Shown: positions 45,400 through 59,345, counted from the first letter of the stretch. The stretch is 64,000 nucleotides of DNA from Brasenia schreberi (GCA_036023115.1 JAYKKT010000061.1:11254501-11318500), one strand, 5' to 3'. Numbers and translations: made by a program. The notes: a model not told the origin generated them from the sequence alone.

Positions 45400-46450
45400 A
45401 AGCTATGACAGAAATTGAAGTTTGTACTTAAATATATCTCGAACCACGAGTTAACTTATCAATGGCAAACTTAACGGCACGGCATCTGGATGCAGGCTTC
45501 TTTCTTTCCTTGTGTTAATATTTTAAGTATATTTCATTAATTGGAGGCTGAATTTATGCAACCCTTGCTCTAGCTTGTTCACTTACCCACCAACCACCTT
45601 CAATTACACCCAATTCTTTTATTTATTCAATTATTCTTTAACGAATTAAATTCGAAGACCAAACATTCCTTTCAAAGCCACGGATGAATGAGAATGTGTG
45701 GAAAATTTGACCTTGAAATCTGCAATTGAGATACTTAAAAGAACCTTCAAGTTGAAAGTTTCGATAGATCGTTTGAATCGAGCAGTATGCAAAACAAATA
45801 CGAGCCGAGTTACACAAGCTGAATATGAGCTGCTTGTTGAAGTTATGTATTTCTTCACATATTAACCCGGTCTTACCTCACCGTCAATAGACGATTTGAT
45901 TCAAACTGAACGTAACCGACTATGAGCTGGGTTGGCAAGCTGAGCACAAGCATGCCACTAAAGTTAAAAATTATAACTTTTCATACAATTTTGAGCAAAC
46001 TTATTAGAAATTAAGTCAAAATTGTATTGTTCATACAATTTCCTTGTAAAATTGAAATACTTTGATTATTTAGTCGTGTTATACCGACCCAATTCATCGG
46101 GTTAACATGGTTTCCAGCATAAATGCACACAAAGTACCATATAGTAAACTAAACAAGCTAATACAAACTAAGCCAAACGGAACATGCATTGTTCATGTTC
46201 AGCTCGTATAGCTTAATGATCCCAGATTGTATTCAGTTTGTTTAGATTATAAATCAAACGCAAATAAGCTCATCACGAATTGACCGAGTAGAACCATGAG
46301 TGGCTCGGCTCATTTACGAGCCCTATGTCCTGCTAAATCTATCTTTCCAACAAAAATGGCTTCCGACCTTGAGATTTTATGCAGCTGGCTGGTCCGCGTG
46401 CAACCAAGCCTTGCCACCCAGGTGCAGCTTTTCCTTGGGTAATAAATAAA
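45400..46450. other. No gene recognised
   Basis: AT-rich single-copy-looking sequence without a plausible reading frame or promoter. Confidence 0.5.
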
Positions 46451-46454
46451 CTGC

Positions 46455-46600
46455 ACCGAGAGTGTTTAACTCAATGACAGGACACTCTAGCACTGTTGCT
46501 GCTGGTGGGAGTTCCGACTCCCAGAGGATGCATGTGTGGGTGTGAGTGTGGGTGTGTGTTAGGTTTCGGCCTTCTCTTACAACCAATAATAATAATAAAA
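46455..46600 (+). mobile_element. tRNA-derived SINE, family 1
   Basis: Contains TTTAACTCAATGACAGGACAC (A-box side), GGGAGTTCCGACTCCCAG (B box with one extra base), GTGTGTTAGGTTTCGGCC and an AATAATAATAAT tail in place of a pure A run. Homologous to 45260-45381. Confidence 0.82.
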
Positions 46601-46609
46601 CAAAAACCA

Positions 46610-47745
46610 GGTGAAGCCTGCCGGCTTATAATTAGGTTCTTGTTTCTTCCAGATTCAATTTGCAAGGCAAATATTCAAACTCAAAGGTGAGATGAACTTG
46701 CCGATGCATTTTCTTATTGTTCCTAATAAATGACTAGCATTCATGAAGGCACAAGTTTGAAAGTGTAGCACAATCTTAAACAATAACTCTTAATTCTTCT
46801 TGAGAAAATGAGAATTCTTGACGTCCATGGTCATCCATTTGCATTACAAGGTTCAACACCAAGTAGTTTAAACATTGAAGTTTGTGGGTGTGGGCGACGC
46901 GGAAGCCAGAATGTCCGCTTTGAACGTAAACATTGGTTAGTATTCGAAGTTTGCATCGATTTGGTACCGCTCTCATGGCTCGCACCCGAACAAGATGACC
47001 CCTTGATTCCGAATCATAGGGGAGCTCAACGAGCCGAGCTAGGCATGTTTGCAGCCCGGCAAGTAAATTTCGTTGCTTCTTCATGGCTCGTCGAGTTTGT
47101 TCATTTACGTTGAGCCCAACTCACAGTGACACAAGCTGCAATCCAAATAAACCCAAATATTGTTGCTCATGCCTGCTAAATTAAGTGTAATCAGTAGGTG
47201 ATCTAGAAAATTTAGTGTGAGGGCAAAAATATAGATTCAGCACCTAAAAAAACTAACAATTACTAAGAATGCATTATAGTATAATTATTTTTACATGCAA
47301 TCAACTTTTTAAGAGTAAAAAATAATATCCTAATACAAATATAACTATTGACAATTCTTAAGTTGATAACCAAATTATCAAAACATTTAACAAACATCAC
47401 TAAGATTCTATAAATGCCACAACAGTGAAATGCAAAAATAATAGCAAATAACCATAACTAATGAGCATTTCTTATTTGGCAATCATATAGTCAAATACCT
47501 CTAATATAATATATTTAAGTAATTTAAGTTATCAAATGCAAGTACTTGTTAAATTCATAACAAACACAACTTCCAAAATCTCTCAATCTTAAATAACCCT
47601 TTTAAAGAGCAGTTCAGCAAGGACAAAACGACACCTATTACAAGCCTACAATACAAAAAGAAGTATATAACTAACTCTTCCAACTAACTCAATATTAAAA
47701 AACATTATACAAAATTAAGAGCACCTAACTAATCAAAATCAAATA
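46610..47745. other. Transposon-like AT-rich flank of RTE copy 3
   Basis: GTGATCTAGAAAATTTAGTGTGAGGGC at 47200 is typical of flanks near the ends of hAT-type elements, but no transposase frame is seen. 46800-47115 has an open frame on both strands with no motif. Confidence 0.4.
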
Positions 47746-47747
47746 CT

Positions 47748-50700
47748 AGGAGGATTTGTGTTAGGCTTCCGATAGCTAGTGTAAAACTTTGTCAGATTTT
47801 TATAACATGAATTACAAAAATTATGAACATTGCTTTGAGACGTTCCCGCCTAACGACGAGCTTTGCAATAAAAAGTAAACAAGAGCCACTACATTTTTGC
47901 ATGAATGTAGTGAATCAATTGCAGAGAGGGTTCCCACATCATGGACAGATGTGGGTAAAGAAGTTAGTCCCGCTACATTGCCGCTCGAATGTAGTAAAAA
48001 ATTTTCAGAAAGAGTCTTCGCATTTTGATTATGAACGAATGCGGGGGGTAAGAAAGCTAGTCCTAGATAATAATATTCGTATTAGTTCTTGGAATATCGA
48101 AACATTATCGATATAAGCTAATGGAGGTGGTAGATACTATGATTCGAAGAAATATTCATATTCTATGTTTATAAGAGATAAAATGGGTTGGAGAAAAAGC
48201 AAAGGAGATAAAGGATACAAGTTTTAAATTATGATACTCAAGTAAGAAAAAGGCTCGAAATGGAGTTAATATTATCATAAATAAAGATTTAAAGGAGAGT
48301 GTAGTAGACATACAACGATATGGTGACCGAATCATGATATTGAAATTAGTATTAGGAGTAGAGGTTTCGAATATAGTTTGTGCTTACACACCCCAAGTAG
48401 GACTAGAAGATAATATAAAAACAGTTTTTTGAGAAGAGTTAGATAAGGTGATTTAAAAGATTCCACAAAGGAAGATGATTTGTTTAGGAGGAGACTTAAA
48501 TGGACATGTCGATAAAGAGGCATTAAGATATCAAGGGATTCATGAAAACTTTGATTTTGGGGATATAAATAAGGAAGGTAGGGAGATTTTAAATTTTGAT
48601 ATGGCATTTGATCTCTTTATATTCAATACAATCTTCAAAAAATGAGATGAACATTTAATTACTTATAAGAGTGGCTTATCACAAACACAAATTGATTACT
48701 TTATTTGTAGAAAAAAAGATAGAGCGTGTTGTAAAGATTATAAGATAATTTCAGGAGAAAGCTTAACCACCCAACATCAACTTTTAGTTATGGATTTACA
48801 AATAAAAAATGAACAAAGAAGAAAAGAGTGCATCGAGCTATTCGAACTAAATGGTAGAACCTCAAAAGCAAAAAAGAAGATATATTTAAACAAAAATTCC
48901 TTCAAGGAGATGTTTGAAATCATGTTAGCACACCTTGTGATATGTGAAACAATATGGCTATACATATTAGGAAAGTGGCGAAAGATGTGTTAGGGGTATC
49001 TAAGGGAGGTATACCAGTACAAAAAAAAGCTTGGTGGTGGAGTGAAGTAACGCAAAATAAAATCAAGGCAAAGAAGAGTATAAATTAAATTATGCTAAGA
49101 AAACTAGTGAAACTTTAAAAGCTTATAAGAAAGCAAAGAAGGAAGCGAAAAAGGTTGTTAGTGAAGCAAAAGCTAAGATTTGGGAGGACTTATATAAAAA
49201 ACTCAACTCAAAAGAGGATGAAAGAGATATTTTTAGGATAGCTAGAGATAGAAATAAGAAAACTAAAGATTTTAATTATGTTAGATGCATAAAATACAAG
49301 GATGAAAAATTTCTAGTGGCAAATGATGATATAAGAAATAGATGAAAAATCTATTTTTATAATCTTTTTAATGAAAATAAAGATGTTCATAATAGTTTAA
49401 GAGATTTAGCAAAGTCAGAAAAGTATATAAACCACAATTTCTACCGACGTATTCAAAAGAATGAAGTCAAAGAGACTCTTAAACATATGAAGGGTGGTAA
49501 ATCGATAGGACCAAATAATATTCCTATAGAAGTTTAGAAAATACTAAGAGAAATAGGAATTACTTGGCTCACAAGACTATTTAATAAAATATGAAAAAAC
49601 CAAAAAATGCCCGAGAAATGAAGAGCAAGTACACTTATACCCATATATAAGAACAAGGGAGACATTCAAAATTGTGTAAATTATAGAAATACCAAGTTAA
49701 TGAGTCATACTATGAAATTATGGAAAAGAATTACCGAACGTAGGTTAAAACAAGTATCAAATACAACAAAGAACCAATTTGGATTCATGCCAAGCAAATC
49801 TACTATTAATGCAATTCACCTTTTGAGATGTCTTATGAAACATTTTAGAGCAAAAAAGAAAGACCATCACATGATATTTATTGATTTAAAAAAAGCTTAT
49901 GATAGGGTACCAAGAGAGGTTCTTTGGAGAACTTTGGAAAAAAGAGGTATCCCATTGACATATATTAACCTTATAAAAAACATGTATGGTGCAAAAACAT
50001 GTGTGAGGACTCATGAAGGAACAACAGACTTCTTTAAAGTTAATATTGGGTTACATCAAGGATCAACTTTAAGTCCATACTTATTTATAATGGTGATGAA
50101 TGAGTTAACAAAACATATTCAAGATGAAGTACCTTGATGTATGTTATTTAAAGATCACATTGTATTAGTGGAGGAGTCTAAGGAAAAAGTTAATAAAAAA
50201 TTAGAACTATGGAGAGACATTAGAAAGCAAAGGCCTTCGACTTAATAAAACAAAGACAGAATATATGGAATGTAAGTTTGATCATTTAGTTACTTCAGAG
50301 GACATAGAAATTAAAATTGGCACACATTGCATTCCCCAAAAGGAAAGTTTTAAATACTAAAGTCAATTTTTCAAAGTGATGGAAGAATTGATGGAGATGT
50401 TACACATAGAATTAATGTTGGTTGGTTAAAATGGAGAGGAGCAAATATTATAGAGCAACAATGTTTTATGGTTCTGAGTGTTGGGCAGTTAATCATCAAC
50501 ATGTACAAAAGATGTCTGTGACAAAAATCAAGATGTTGAGATGGATGAGTAGTCATACAAGAAAAGATCGTATACATAATGAGGTTATTAGAAACAAATT
50601 AGGAGTGGCACCAATAGAGGATAAAATGAGAGAATATCATTTAAGATGGTTTGGACATATAGAAAGAAGATCAAAAGAAGAACATTTAAGAAGGTTAGAA

Positions 50701-50890
50701 AAACTAAATTTGGAAAGTATTAAAAGAGGTAGAAGACGACCACAAAAGTGTTGGAAAGAAACAATAAAGAATGATCTAGCTTATTGGGAATTAACTGCTC
50801 ACATAGAACACGATAGGAATATGTGGAAACAAAGAATCCATGTAGCCGACCCCGTCTAGTATGGGAAAAGGCTTAGTTGTTGTTGTTGTC
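47748..50890 (+). mobile_element. RTE-type non-LTR retrotransposon, copy 3 (oldest)
   Basis: Homologous to copies 1 and 2 from GTGTTAGGCTTCCGATAGC (47758) to the GTT-repeat tail (50876-50889). The first ~70 bp of copy 2's leader are missing. Many stops come from C-to-T and G-to-A changes, e.g. ACAAGAGAC to ATAAGAGAT near 48170, as in methylated silent DNA. It lacks part of the thumb region: about 50 bp are deleted near 50440 against copy 2. Long open pieces remain at 49700-50137 ([28 protein letters not shown]) and 50422-50859. No clear target duplication. Confidence 0.93.
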
Positions 50891-50894
50891 TATT

Positions 50895-51565
50895 TATGAT
50901 GATATGGTGAGCTCAATATATGTAACTAAGCAATCATTCATAAACTCATCACCACTTTACAATCTTCATAGAAGAAAATACTAGTTCAACACTTGCAATA
51001 GCAAAAGGTAAAAGAAATACCAATTTTATCAATCGATAGACAAAAAAGTAGCTCTTATCTTTCTTTTGTTTTACTAACACTTAACAAATTTCACTTATTC
51101 CTTTAAGTTGAAGCTCTTGATGATCATGCACATCAATAATATAGTTATGAAGTTGATGTTGAAGTTGTCAAAAATCATTAGCACAAAAATAACAAGAATA
51201 AAAACTTGAAAGCTTAAACAACTTATCTTTATTAAAGAAAGCAAAATTATAACTTAGATCAAGACATATAACACAAAGAAGTAATTTGGTATTTCTCTCA
51301 TCAAATATATCATCAAGCTCATTTAACACATAATCAATGATAACATTGAATACTTCATACCGATAAAGATGTAAATGTGTTGCCTCATTTTGCCTTCATC
51401 TTGCTCGTGTCATTGGCCCTATATATTTATCATCCATTTTCCTAACCTTGATATTATTCTTTTATATATAACGAGACCGCTTTGGGGATTGCAAAAAGGA
51501 TTATATTAGAAAAGAAACAGGAAAGCGAGGCAACAAACCAGCAACCCGGCACTGATTCAACCACA
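50895..51565. other. No gene recognised
   Basis: AT-rich, probably the right part of the sequence that received RTE copy 3, and towards 51560 the 3' flank of TK1. Confidence 0.45.
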
Positions 51566-51571
51566 GATTTC

Positions 51572-54500
51572 CTAACTAGATACAGGAGCAGCTTCAATGT
51601 AAGGGTCATAAATCGGCTGAGAGTCAAATATAGTTCTCGTAGCTTCAATAATAACTTGGCCATTCACATAATGCTGTCTGCACACTGGCATGTAAACATC
51701 CGCTCCCCCAATCAGTTCGGTCTGTCTCTCTCCACTTTTTCTGAGAGTAAAGGATGCTTGCTTGCCGCACAGTTCACAACAAGCCTTCAACTTGGTCACC
51801 GTTTCTGCCAGAGGCACAATGTCAAGCACAGACCCAAAGCTTCTCCTGAAAGGTACCATATTGAAAAACACTGGTGTCAATATTGCTGAAGTTAATCTAG
51901 AAGCAGCACAACCAATTGATGAGTTGTGCTTCTTTTGGCAAAGTATCCCCTAAATCATGAATTAAAAAGAGTTACGCATCCACCTACTAAGCTCAAGAAA
52001 CGGTTATCTAGGAACCTCCATATGTACAAGGAAATAGAAAGCTATATTAATACACTTCTCCAAGTGCGGACATCCTTCCTTTTCCATGGAAATTTGCCAT
52101 TAGAATGTTTCTGAAATCAAATCAATCACTATAAACTAACCGTGGACTCATTGCTCTGTTCAGAACACTCTGTTATCAACCAGAAGATCCGAGCCTTTAT
52201 TCTTTGTTTCTATTTGGTTCTCACATGTAAGTAGTATCGATTTTAGATTTAAGATGCAAAATCCACTAAAAACCTCTTTGTCTCAAGAAAACAGAACTAC
52301 ATTGCAACCAATACTCATTGCAAATTCGCATGTGCCTCTTTTAGCACCATCAAACAGTCTGCAAACATCCTTGATGGGTCTATTATACCCAGAAAATACT
52401 AGTTTAAGAAACAATAAGCAAATATAATGTCAGGAACCCATGAACCTTTCAACCTTTAAACACTTACAGTATCAATCACGTGGAAGGGTAAAAGGTCCAA
52501 AGTTGTCAAACAAAATTTCCTCCCATGGGAAGCTGAAGGGAAACACCAAAAACTAATTGACAAAATTGAAAAGTTTAAACCTCTGGTCAAATAAATTCAT
52601 CAAGCATGCTCATATGTGGTCTTTGTGCTTTGTCACACTGCACAGCATCCTTTGGATTATACAGTTAACAAGTGAAGTGATTGGACATCCGCCATTGAGA
52701 ACTTTTTCCATGCTTATGTAAGTGCATGTAGATGGACAAGCACAAACGTGCTTATAGACCTTAGGCACGAACTTCAAAAGTGACAAAGAAGTAAACTAGT
52801 TTTGTAGTTTGGAACCTTCAGATTCTTGAACTTCTCAAAAGATTAGTAAACCCAAAATACACTTTGATAAGTATGAAAAGCTCAATGAGTAGAGGAAGCC
52901 AAATATTACCTCAGGTAATCACCATCAAGACCAGCAACAATTACAGTCTTCCCATCACGATCAGCAGCTATCTGACAGAAGTCGTACAAATCTTCGAAGA
53001 ATTGTGCTTCATCAATGCCAATTACATCCAACTGTCATCATACAGTGTCCAAAAAGAGATTACTTAGGGCACATACATATTAAAAAACTTATGTCACCTA
53101 TACAATGCTAATTAGGTTTCTTTTATAAAAATTCATTTGTGGCTCTGAATAATCAACCAGAATATCTCAAATGTAACAAACAAATACATAAAGTACTTGT
53201 AAATGAGGGAGGACTTTTTTTATTACTTCCTCAAACTCTGATGAGCAAATCAACAAATTAAAAGTATAACACACCTCATATTCTTTGAGGTCAGAGCCTC
53301 AGATAAGCAAAATATAGCCTAATTTGCATACCCTGTATTTAAATACCCCAAGTATCCATTGTTTACCCAACAGTAGTGTATAATAAATCATAACCACCAT
53401 TACTTTACATCTTAAACCAGTCATATCAAATTGCCCCTTCAGATCTGCATCAGGAGGAAACAACCTAACATCCAAACAAGAAGAAAATGTAGCATCACGC
53501 ATACATGTTATCAAATAACATATAGAAACCCTGTTTCTTGTTTTACCCTTAAAGACACAATGTGCAGTCATCAAAAGAAACAAAAAGGGTGGTTAAAACT
53601 TGATTGACCAACATTTTGCCAACTGATTCAAAATACAAACAATGCAAAGTTTTGCTTCTGTAAAATTGAAGAGCATCCACCGGAATATGTCATCTTGTTG
53701 CAGTTGTTGCAAAACAGAGAACTTGACGGGAATATTAAAAAGTGAGGTCCAAACTCCAAACTACTTCGCTATTCATACCTTGCGGTACGCCTCACCACCC
53801 AGTTTTGTTCTAAATGTTGCAAGATCAGGCAAAGACCAACAAGGCATTTTAACACCATCATGAGTTACAATCGAATAATGGTCATATCTCGTATCTTTAT
53901 CTGATTTTATTACTGCCACTTGCCTGTACAAAAATATGAAATTACTTAAGAATTTTCATATGGATCGCATTTGAAGGTTAAATAGAAGTAACCATGTTGC
54001 ACATACATGTAATCCTCAAATGAAGCTCAAAAACTGAAGAATGGATTACATAGGTGCTCCTGACAGTATTTTTAATAAGGACAATTCAGAAACTGAATAT
54101 CAACACCCCCACATCAGTTTACATGCTCAATAATAGTTCAAGTAAGCAACTCCACTACGTAAAATTCACCAGATAAAGACTATAATACCAAAAAGCTAGA
54201 AATAAAGCACAATGATACCATTGTTGCATTGAACAAGAAAAAGGTTCTGAAACATGTGATTTGCATTCAGTATGACAGTACTTTTAGAGTCAACAATGAT
54301 ATATATTTCATGGAAAAAAATTATGAACTTCACAAGTATATAGCATGCAGATGAAAGTATATAAATAAAAAAATGGCCCTTGATAACAGGGATTATACTT
54401 TTACAAATCTTTTGTGAGAAATTCCAAAACCAAGCATTCATCAAACCAGGAGGGATCTGCTACATGGATTCTCATGTAACAATCTGACCTTGGAACATAA

Positions 54501-55329
54501 ATTACTTTCACAACAAGCCTACATGACACTAATAGTAGATTACAAACATCAACTATGTCTGAGAGTTGGAAGTTGTTAACAGCGAAAGAAAAACTAAGAA
54601 TCACTATCACTTAAAAATTCCCGGCCGCTTGGGGTTGAAACTGTCACCAAGGATCTCCATTCCTTTCTTTTCGTGATGTTGCACGTAAACATTATGCGCT
54701 GTGAGCACGTTTATCATAAAACAGCAACACTCTTCATAAGAACTAATTATCAGGATCGCATCATACACGTATCATAAATATCCTTTTAATTTCTTTTGAG
54801 TTTGAAAAAGCTCATCAATGTCAATAAAAGACCCTAAAGAATCATATTGCCAATGTTATTGTCAACTCATTCATATGCAAAATGCGGATTTAGCAACATA
54901 CAGTCGTCCTTCTGAAAGAAAAGAGTATTACTGTTCAATGAAAAAGGACAGAGACAGAGAATGAGAGAGAGATGCAAACCTTCCACTGTCGCGTTCGGCC
55001 TGAATCCGGCGAAGAAGAGCGGTGGTCTTGCCGGAGAACATCGGGCCGATGATAACGTGGATCTCCCCAGGAATTCCCATCGCTAGAGGCGCTGAATAAC
55101 CACTACCGGCGATTACCTTTGGCTGTCCTAAAGGAGGACGAACCCTAGATGACACACAAGGGGATTCGGTCCCGATAGAAGCCGAGGATGAAAACCTTGA
55201 CAAGGGACGGAAAGGGATGAACGGCGGAGAGAAGGAGGAGGGGAGGATTCGACGGAGGAGGGGGAGGGAGAACGGCGTTCCGAGGATGGTAGAGTTGGGG
55301 GGAAAGGAAATGGAGGGGAGGGTTTTCAT
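51572..55329 (-). CDS. TK1: Thymidine kinase, TK1 type, four exons, 296 aa with N-terminal leader
   Basis: Exons (minus): 54980-55329, 53779-53923, 52910-53031, 51572-51845; all introns GT...AG (1056, 747, 1064 bp); coding length 891 nt. The enzyme phosphorylates thymidine (and deoxyuridine) with ATP in the dTMP salvage pathway. Residues 95-102 (GPMFSGKT) are the P-loop. Exon 2 carries [27 protein letters not shown] and ends YRK. Exon 3 has the Mg-binding and acceptor region [12 protein letters not shown] and [12 protein letters not shown]. Exon 4 has the lasso and zinc region ([26 protein letters not shown]). The first ~80 residues are Ser/Pro/Arg-rich and low in acid, as in an organelle transit peptide, so it resembles the longer, organelle-targeted TK1b type of Arabidopsis (282 aa). 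No frame breaks. Introns carry no recognised element except a weak RTE-like phrase near 54460. Confidence 0.96.
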
Positions 55330-55441
55330 GATGGAAAAAAGGGGGGAAGATTTCTCAAATTTGAAAATTAGGGCGAAGATTTAGGAATTTAAAAGCATTC
55401 AAACGGTTGGAAGATTGTGATTTGTGTCCCTCCGTTTCTTT

Positions 55442-55700
55442 CCCTCCAACTTTTCGATGTTTGGATAAGTGGATCCTGATCCAGATCCGAAACAAAGACC
55501 CATCTCTCTCTCAGATTCTCCCCTCTATAGTCTATCCCCTCGTTTCCCTCCAACCTTTTGGTATTTTTAGTGGATCCTGATCCAGATCTAAGAAGAGACC
55601 CATCTCTCTCTCTCTCCCCATTTCCCTCCAACTTTTCGGTATTTATAGTGGATCCTGATCCAGATCTAAGGGGAGACCTCTCTCTCTCTCTCTCTCTGTG
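55442..55700. repeat. Three-copy tandem repeat just upstream of TK1
   Basis: CCCTCCAAC starts units at 55442, 55546 and 55624. Each contains GTGGATCCTGATCCAGATC (an internal palindrome around GGATCC...GATC) and ACCCATCTCTCTCT. It lies 110-370 bp upstream of the TK1 start codon, in the likely promoter. Confidence 0.9.
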
Positions 55701-55704
55701 CGTG

Positions 55705-57120
55705 TGTGTGTTTTTAAATGGTTCAGGCTAAGTGGGTCCGGATCCATCCACGTGAACATGGTTTGGTCTTATTCAGGCTATAAACATAAATAAATACTTT
55801 ATTCTATATAATTGGATTATGCCTAATGAGATTCATATTTGATGCTTCCATATGAGGAATAAATATCGTTTGAGGTTATGTTCCAATAACAATTTCAGGT
55901 ACGATACGAGAGGTTAGAATGACATTACATCTCTTGAAAAGTCCGTGCTTGTGTCCATCCCAAATGACACGAAAAGAAAAGAAACGTGTTAGAGTTGTCC
56001 TGTTTTTTTGCATGAACACGAGAAGAAATTGAGAACTAGACCAGACACAGAAAGTTGCGCTCAAATTTCGGATACAACACGAAGGCCCTATATGAACCAG
56101 GGGTGGGTCGCCGCCCTACCTGACACGGAAAAAGTCAGGCGGTTGGAAAAATAATGGAAGCAACTTTTTCTAATGAATTTTCATGAGATTATAAGGGAAA
56201 TTCATATTAGATTGGAACCACGATTGCCATAATATGTTTGATTCACAGTTAAATAAGGATGACAATATGGACCCAATCGACCTGAACGGGGCAGGGAATA
56301 CACAAACCCAAAACTGATTGGGTCAGGTATGAGGATAAGGTCCATACGATTGCCATATTGTACCCGACCTGATTTGTGTCCCAACCGTACCCGACTTATA
56401 CCATATATCCGTACTCTACTTAAATCTATTTAAACGGTTTCCATCGTTCGATCAACACGATAAAAAATAGAGATTTTAATTTACGAGATGAATCGTACGA
56501 AACTTTTCACGAGAGAACTTACTCCCTCTAATGAACGTGCAATGCTCTTTTGGGCATTGGAACCACTCTTTCATGATTATAAATCGCAATCCTCTCTCAA
56601 CAATTTGGGTTGCAATCTCATGTGGGAATCTAAATTCTCAAGGTTCACTTTTTCACTGTGCAATTACTGGCTTGCTGCTTGGGATCATTTTCTCATCTTG
56701 GTTTTCCCTAGTCATAATCAGGAAAAGCTTTTTACATGCGAAATCGAATCAATGGCAATCGACCCCTAGATCGAGTTTTTGATTCATTATATCATTATAC
56801 CTCATAGATCATTGGTAAAAGGATTCCCATAGTAAAGAACTTTGTTTGATATCCTGGACTTTGTGTCACACATTTCAAAGTTATCAAAAGGATTCTCAAT
56901 GTCTCAATTTACCCAATGCAAGGGAAACAATGCCAGCCACTAGTTACGTGAGCAAAATATCAAGGACTATTCTCTTTCTCACTGACGTCATTCCTCTATC
57001 TAGCTTTCTTAATTTGCGATAAGTCACAAGAGACATTTTATGCTTAATTACATGTAAAGGGGTGGAGAGCAAAAAAGACTCAAGGAGAACAAAAACTTTT
57101 ATGATTATCTTTTCAAAAGG
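55705..57120. other. No gene recognised
   Basis: 56100-56400 contains GGGTGGG and ACCCGACC-type words like other nonautonomous elements here. 56400-56480 carries AAACGGTTTCCATCGTTCGATC and AGATTTTAATTT, a phrase related to the repeat at 57257. No coding signal. Confidence 0.45.
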
Positions 57121-57123
57121 AAA

Positions 57124-57232
<109 letters not shown>

Positions 57233-57256
57233 GGAGGGAGGGAGAAATATGCATAT

Positions 57257-57555
57257 GTGCATGCATCCATACTCAAGGCCACTCTAAGAAATCCATCCTT
57301 CAATCAACATCATCAATGGTAAAGATTTTAATTCAAAAAGTGCATTCATACTCAACTCCTCCCCACCATTTAATGACGGAGATTTTAATTCAAAAAGCGC
57401 ATCTATACTCGAGTCCACTCTAAGACCTCCACCATTCAGTCACCATGATTAATTGTTGAGATTTGAATTCAAAAGTGCATCCATACTCAAGTCCGATCTA
57501 AGATTTTCACCTTTCAATCAATGTGATTAACAGTGAAGATTTGAATTTGAAAAAT
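57257..57555. repeat. Minisatellite, four diverged units
   Basis: GTGCATCCATACTCAAGTCC-type starts at about 57257, 57339, 57397 and 57474, each followed by a CTAAGA...CCACC...TTCAATCA...GATTAAT...GAAGATTTGAATTCAAAA-like sequence. Spacing is 58-82 bp. Related phrases occur at 56430 and 61195. Confidence 0.82.
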
Positions 57556-57559
57556 AAAA

Positions 57560-59280
57560 AATATTATTATATATACTTTTTGAGGATTGAAAATTTGAAA
57601 CCACTTAATGGAAGCTACATCCATGGATGGCAATAGGACAGGGTGGGGCGCGTTGTCACTCCAGCCGCTCCTGCCCCACCCTAAAGTCCTTCTACACCCT
57701 GCTCCATCCAGTGGATCTTAGGGATCAACCCCACACCCTTTTATTATAACCTAGCTCCATCGTGCCCCACTTCAACCAATAAAAATACTTTTAAGACATT
57801 TTTAATATATATATATATATATATATGTTTAAATAAAATATTATTTATGATATTTTACATTATTAAGCTGAAAGTTATTATGTATATAGAGTTATATTTA
57901 TATAAAAATATATACACACAGCCATCTAAAATACTTATGATAAACATATATTTTATATAAATAACTTATATATATACATACTCCAGGGCAGGGTGGGTCT
58001 ACCGCAAACCTGAACCCGCCTTGCCCTGCATCTCCTTCACACCCCGCTCCATTACGAAGCAGGTTTTGGGGCCTGAAAACTCACTTCATATGGGGCAGGT
58101 CGGAGGGGTATCCACGGGGTCGGTCCAAATTACTATTCCTGACTACATCCAAACCGATGAAGGGCTATGGATGGTTGAGATTTTTAAAGAAAAAGTAAAA
58201 AGTTTATGTATGTGCATGTGTGAATATATCGAGATGGAGATAGACAGCCCCTACAATTTTATAGATATATATTATATACATTTATATATGCATTTCGTCT
58301 TACATTAGGTCAGGTCTGGGTCAAGCTAGGCCTGACCCGATTTGAGGGCTTGGCCTCCAAAACTTTGAGTTTTCCATCGAGGAACCCAGGCCCTGTAGGA
58401 CTGTAGGCCTCATCCCGTAGATCCAAATAGAAAATAGCTGGTTTGTTACCCGAACAAACTGAACCTGAAGAATTTGAAAAATATTTTTTTCCGTTGTCAA
58501 ATAGGCTGATCGAATACCATCTTTTTCTAGGTTTAGGTGAACCCCTGCAAAATGCACGCCTTGGGTATTGAACTTATCTCAAAAGGTTCGCTTATTTGAA
58601 TTTTTAGATTGTCACATTATCAATGTGATAAAAATCTTCCTATAATGAAATCACAAGAGAATGCAGCTTTTGTGAAATATCAAAATTTCAGTTTCGTATG
58701 ATATTTATCTTTCTTTTTTATGTGCACATTTACATGCATAAATGGCAAAGTTTTCTTCCAAAAGTTGCATCTTTTAGATATCAGGATGCTTTACCCTAGT
58801 TTTCTTCCAAGATCTTGAACCGTGAATTTGAGACTATCGGATACTCTGCGTGTGTGTTTGTGTATTCACGTAAGTTGACACACACTATACATATGTACAT
58901 GCATATATACCTAACTACATATACGTATACATATGTACATGTATATATACCTAACTACATATTATATATGTGTATGTATATATGAATGTGTGCATATTTA
59001 TGCATGGACACACATACACACATGTTTTTTAAATATACATATATATTGTATGAATGCATGGCTACATGTATGTATATGTGCATATGTGTACGTATATACA
59101 TAGACACACATAGAGTGGTCAGACTTTTTAAGATTGGTTATGTTCAATTTGAAATCTAAATTGATGTGAAGAGTCCAGAGCCCAACAATTCACCGAGCCA
59201 AATTGAGTCGAGTTGCTCGAGAGCCTCATGTTATTTTTCCAACTGGCAAGCTGGGGTCATGTAGACTGCACGCGAGATGC
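57560..59280. other. Repeat-derived, no gene
   Basis: 57625-58140 has GGGGCAGG/GGGTGGG and CCCACC-rich flanks around an AT-rich core, like a nonautonomous element starting GGATGGCAATAGG. 58305-58560 repeats the GGTC/GACC-rich style. 58850-59110 has TACATACATATGTAC-type short repeats. No coding sequence. Confidence 0.45.
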
Positions 59281-59282
59281 AA

Positions 59283-59345
59283 ACTCCCAGTATCGAATTC
59301 ATGGTCTTTGATTCTAAGCTAAACCCTAGCCAGGTAAGCCATGAC
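59283..59345 (-). mobile_element. SINE-like repeat, family 2
   Basis: On the minus strand GGCTTACCTGGCTAGGG (A-box side) precedes CATGAATTCGATACTGGG (B-box side). More diverged than the other copies. Confidence 0.55.

Noticed and set aside
46776..47113. Open frames of about 100 residues on both strands
   Set aside because: No domain, no splice or promoter context; likely chance.
54401..54610. A minus-strand frame ending in [12 protein letters not shown], resembling the RTE C-terminus
   Set aside because: It lies in TK1 intron 1. Only ~20 bases resemble the RTE 3' end (CTACATGGATTCT) and no GTT tail follows, so a relic is possible but not supported.
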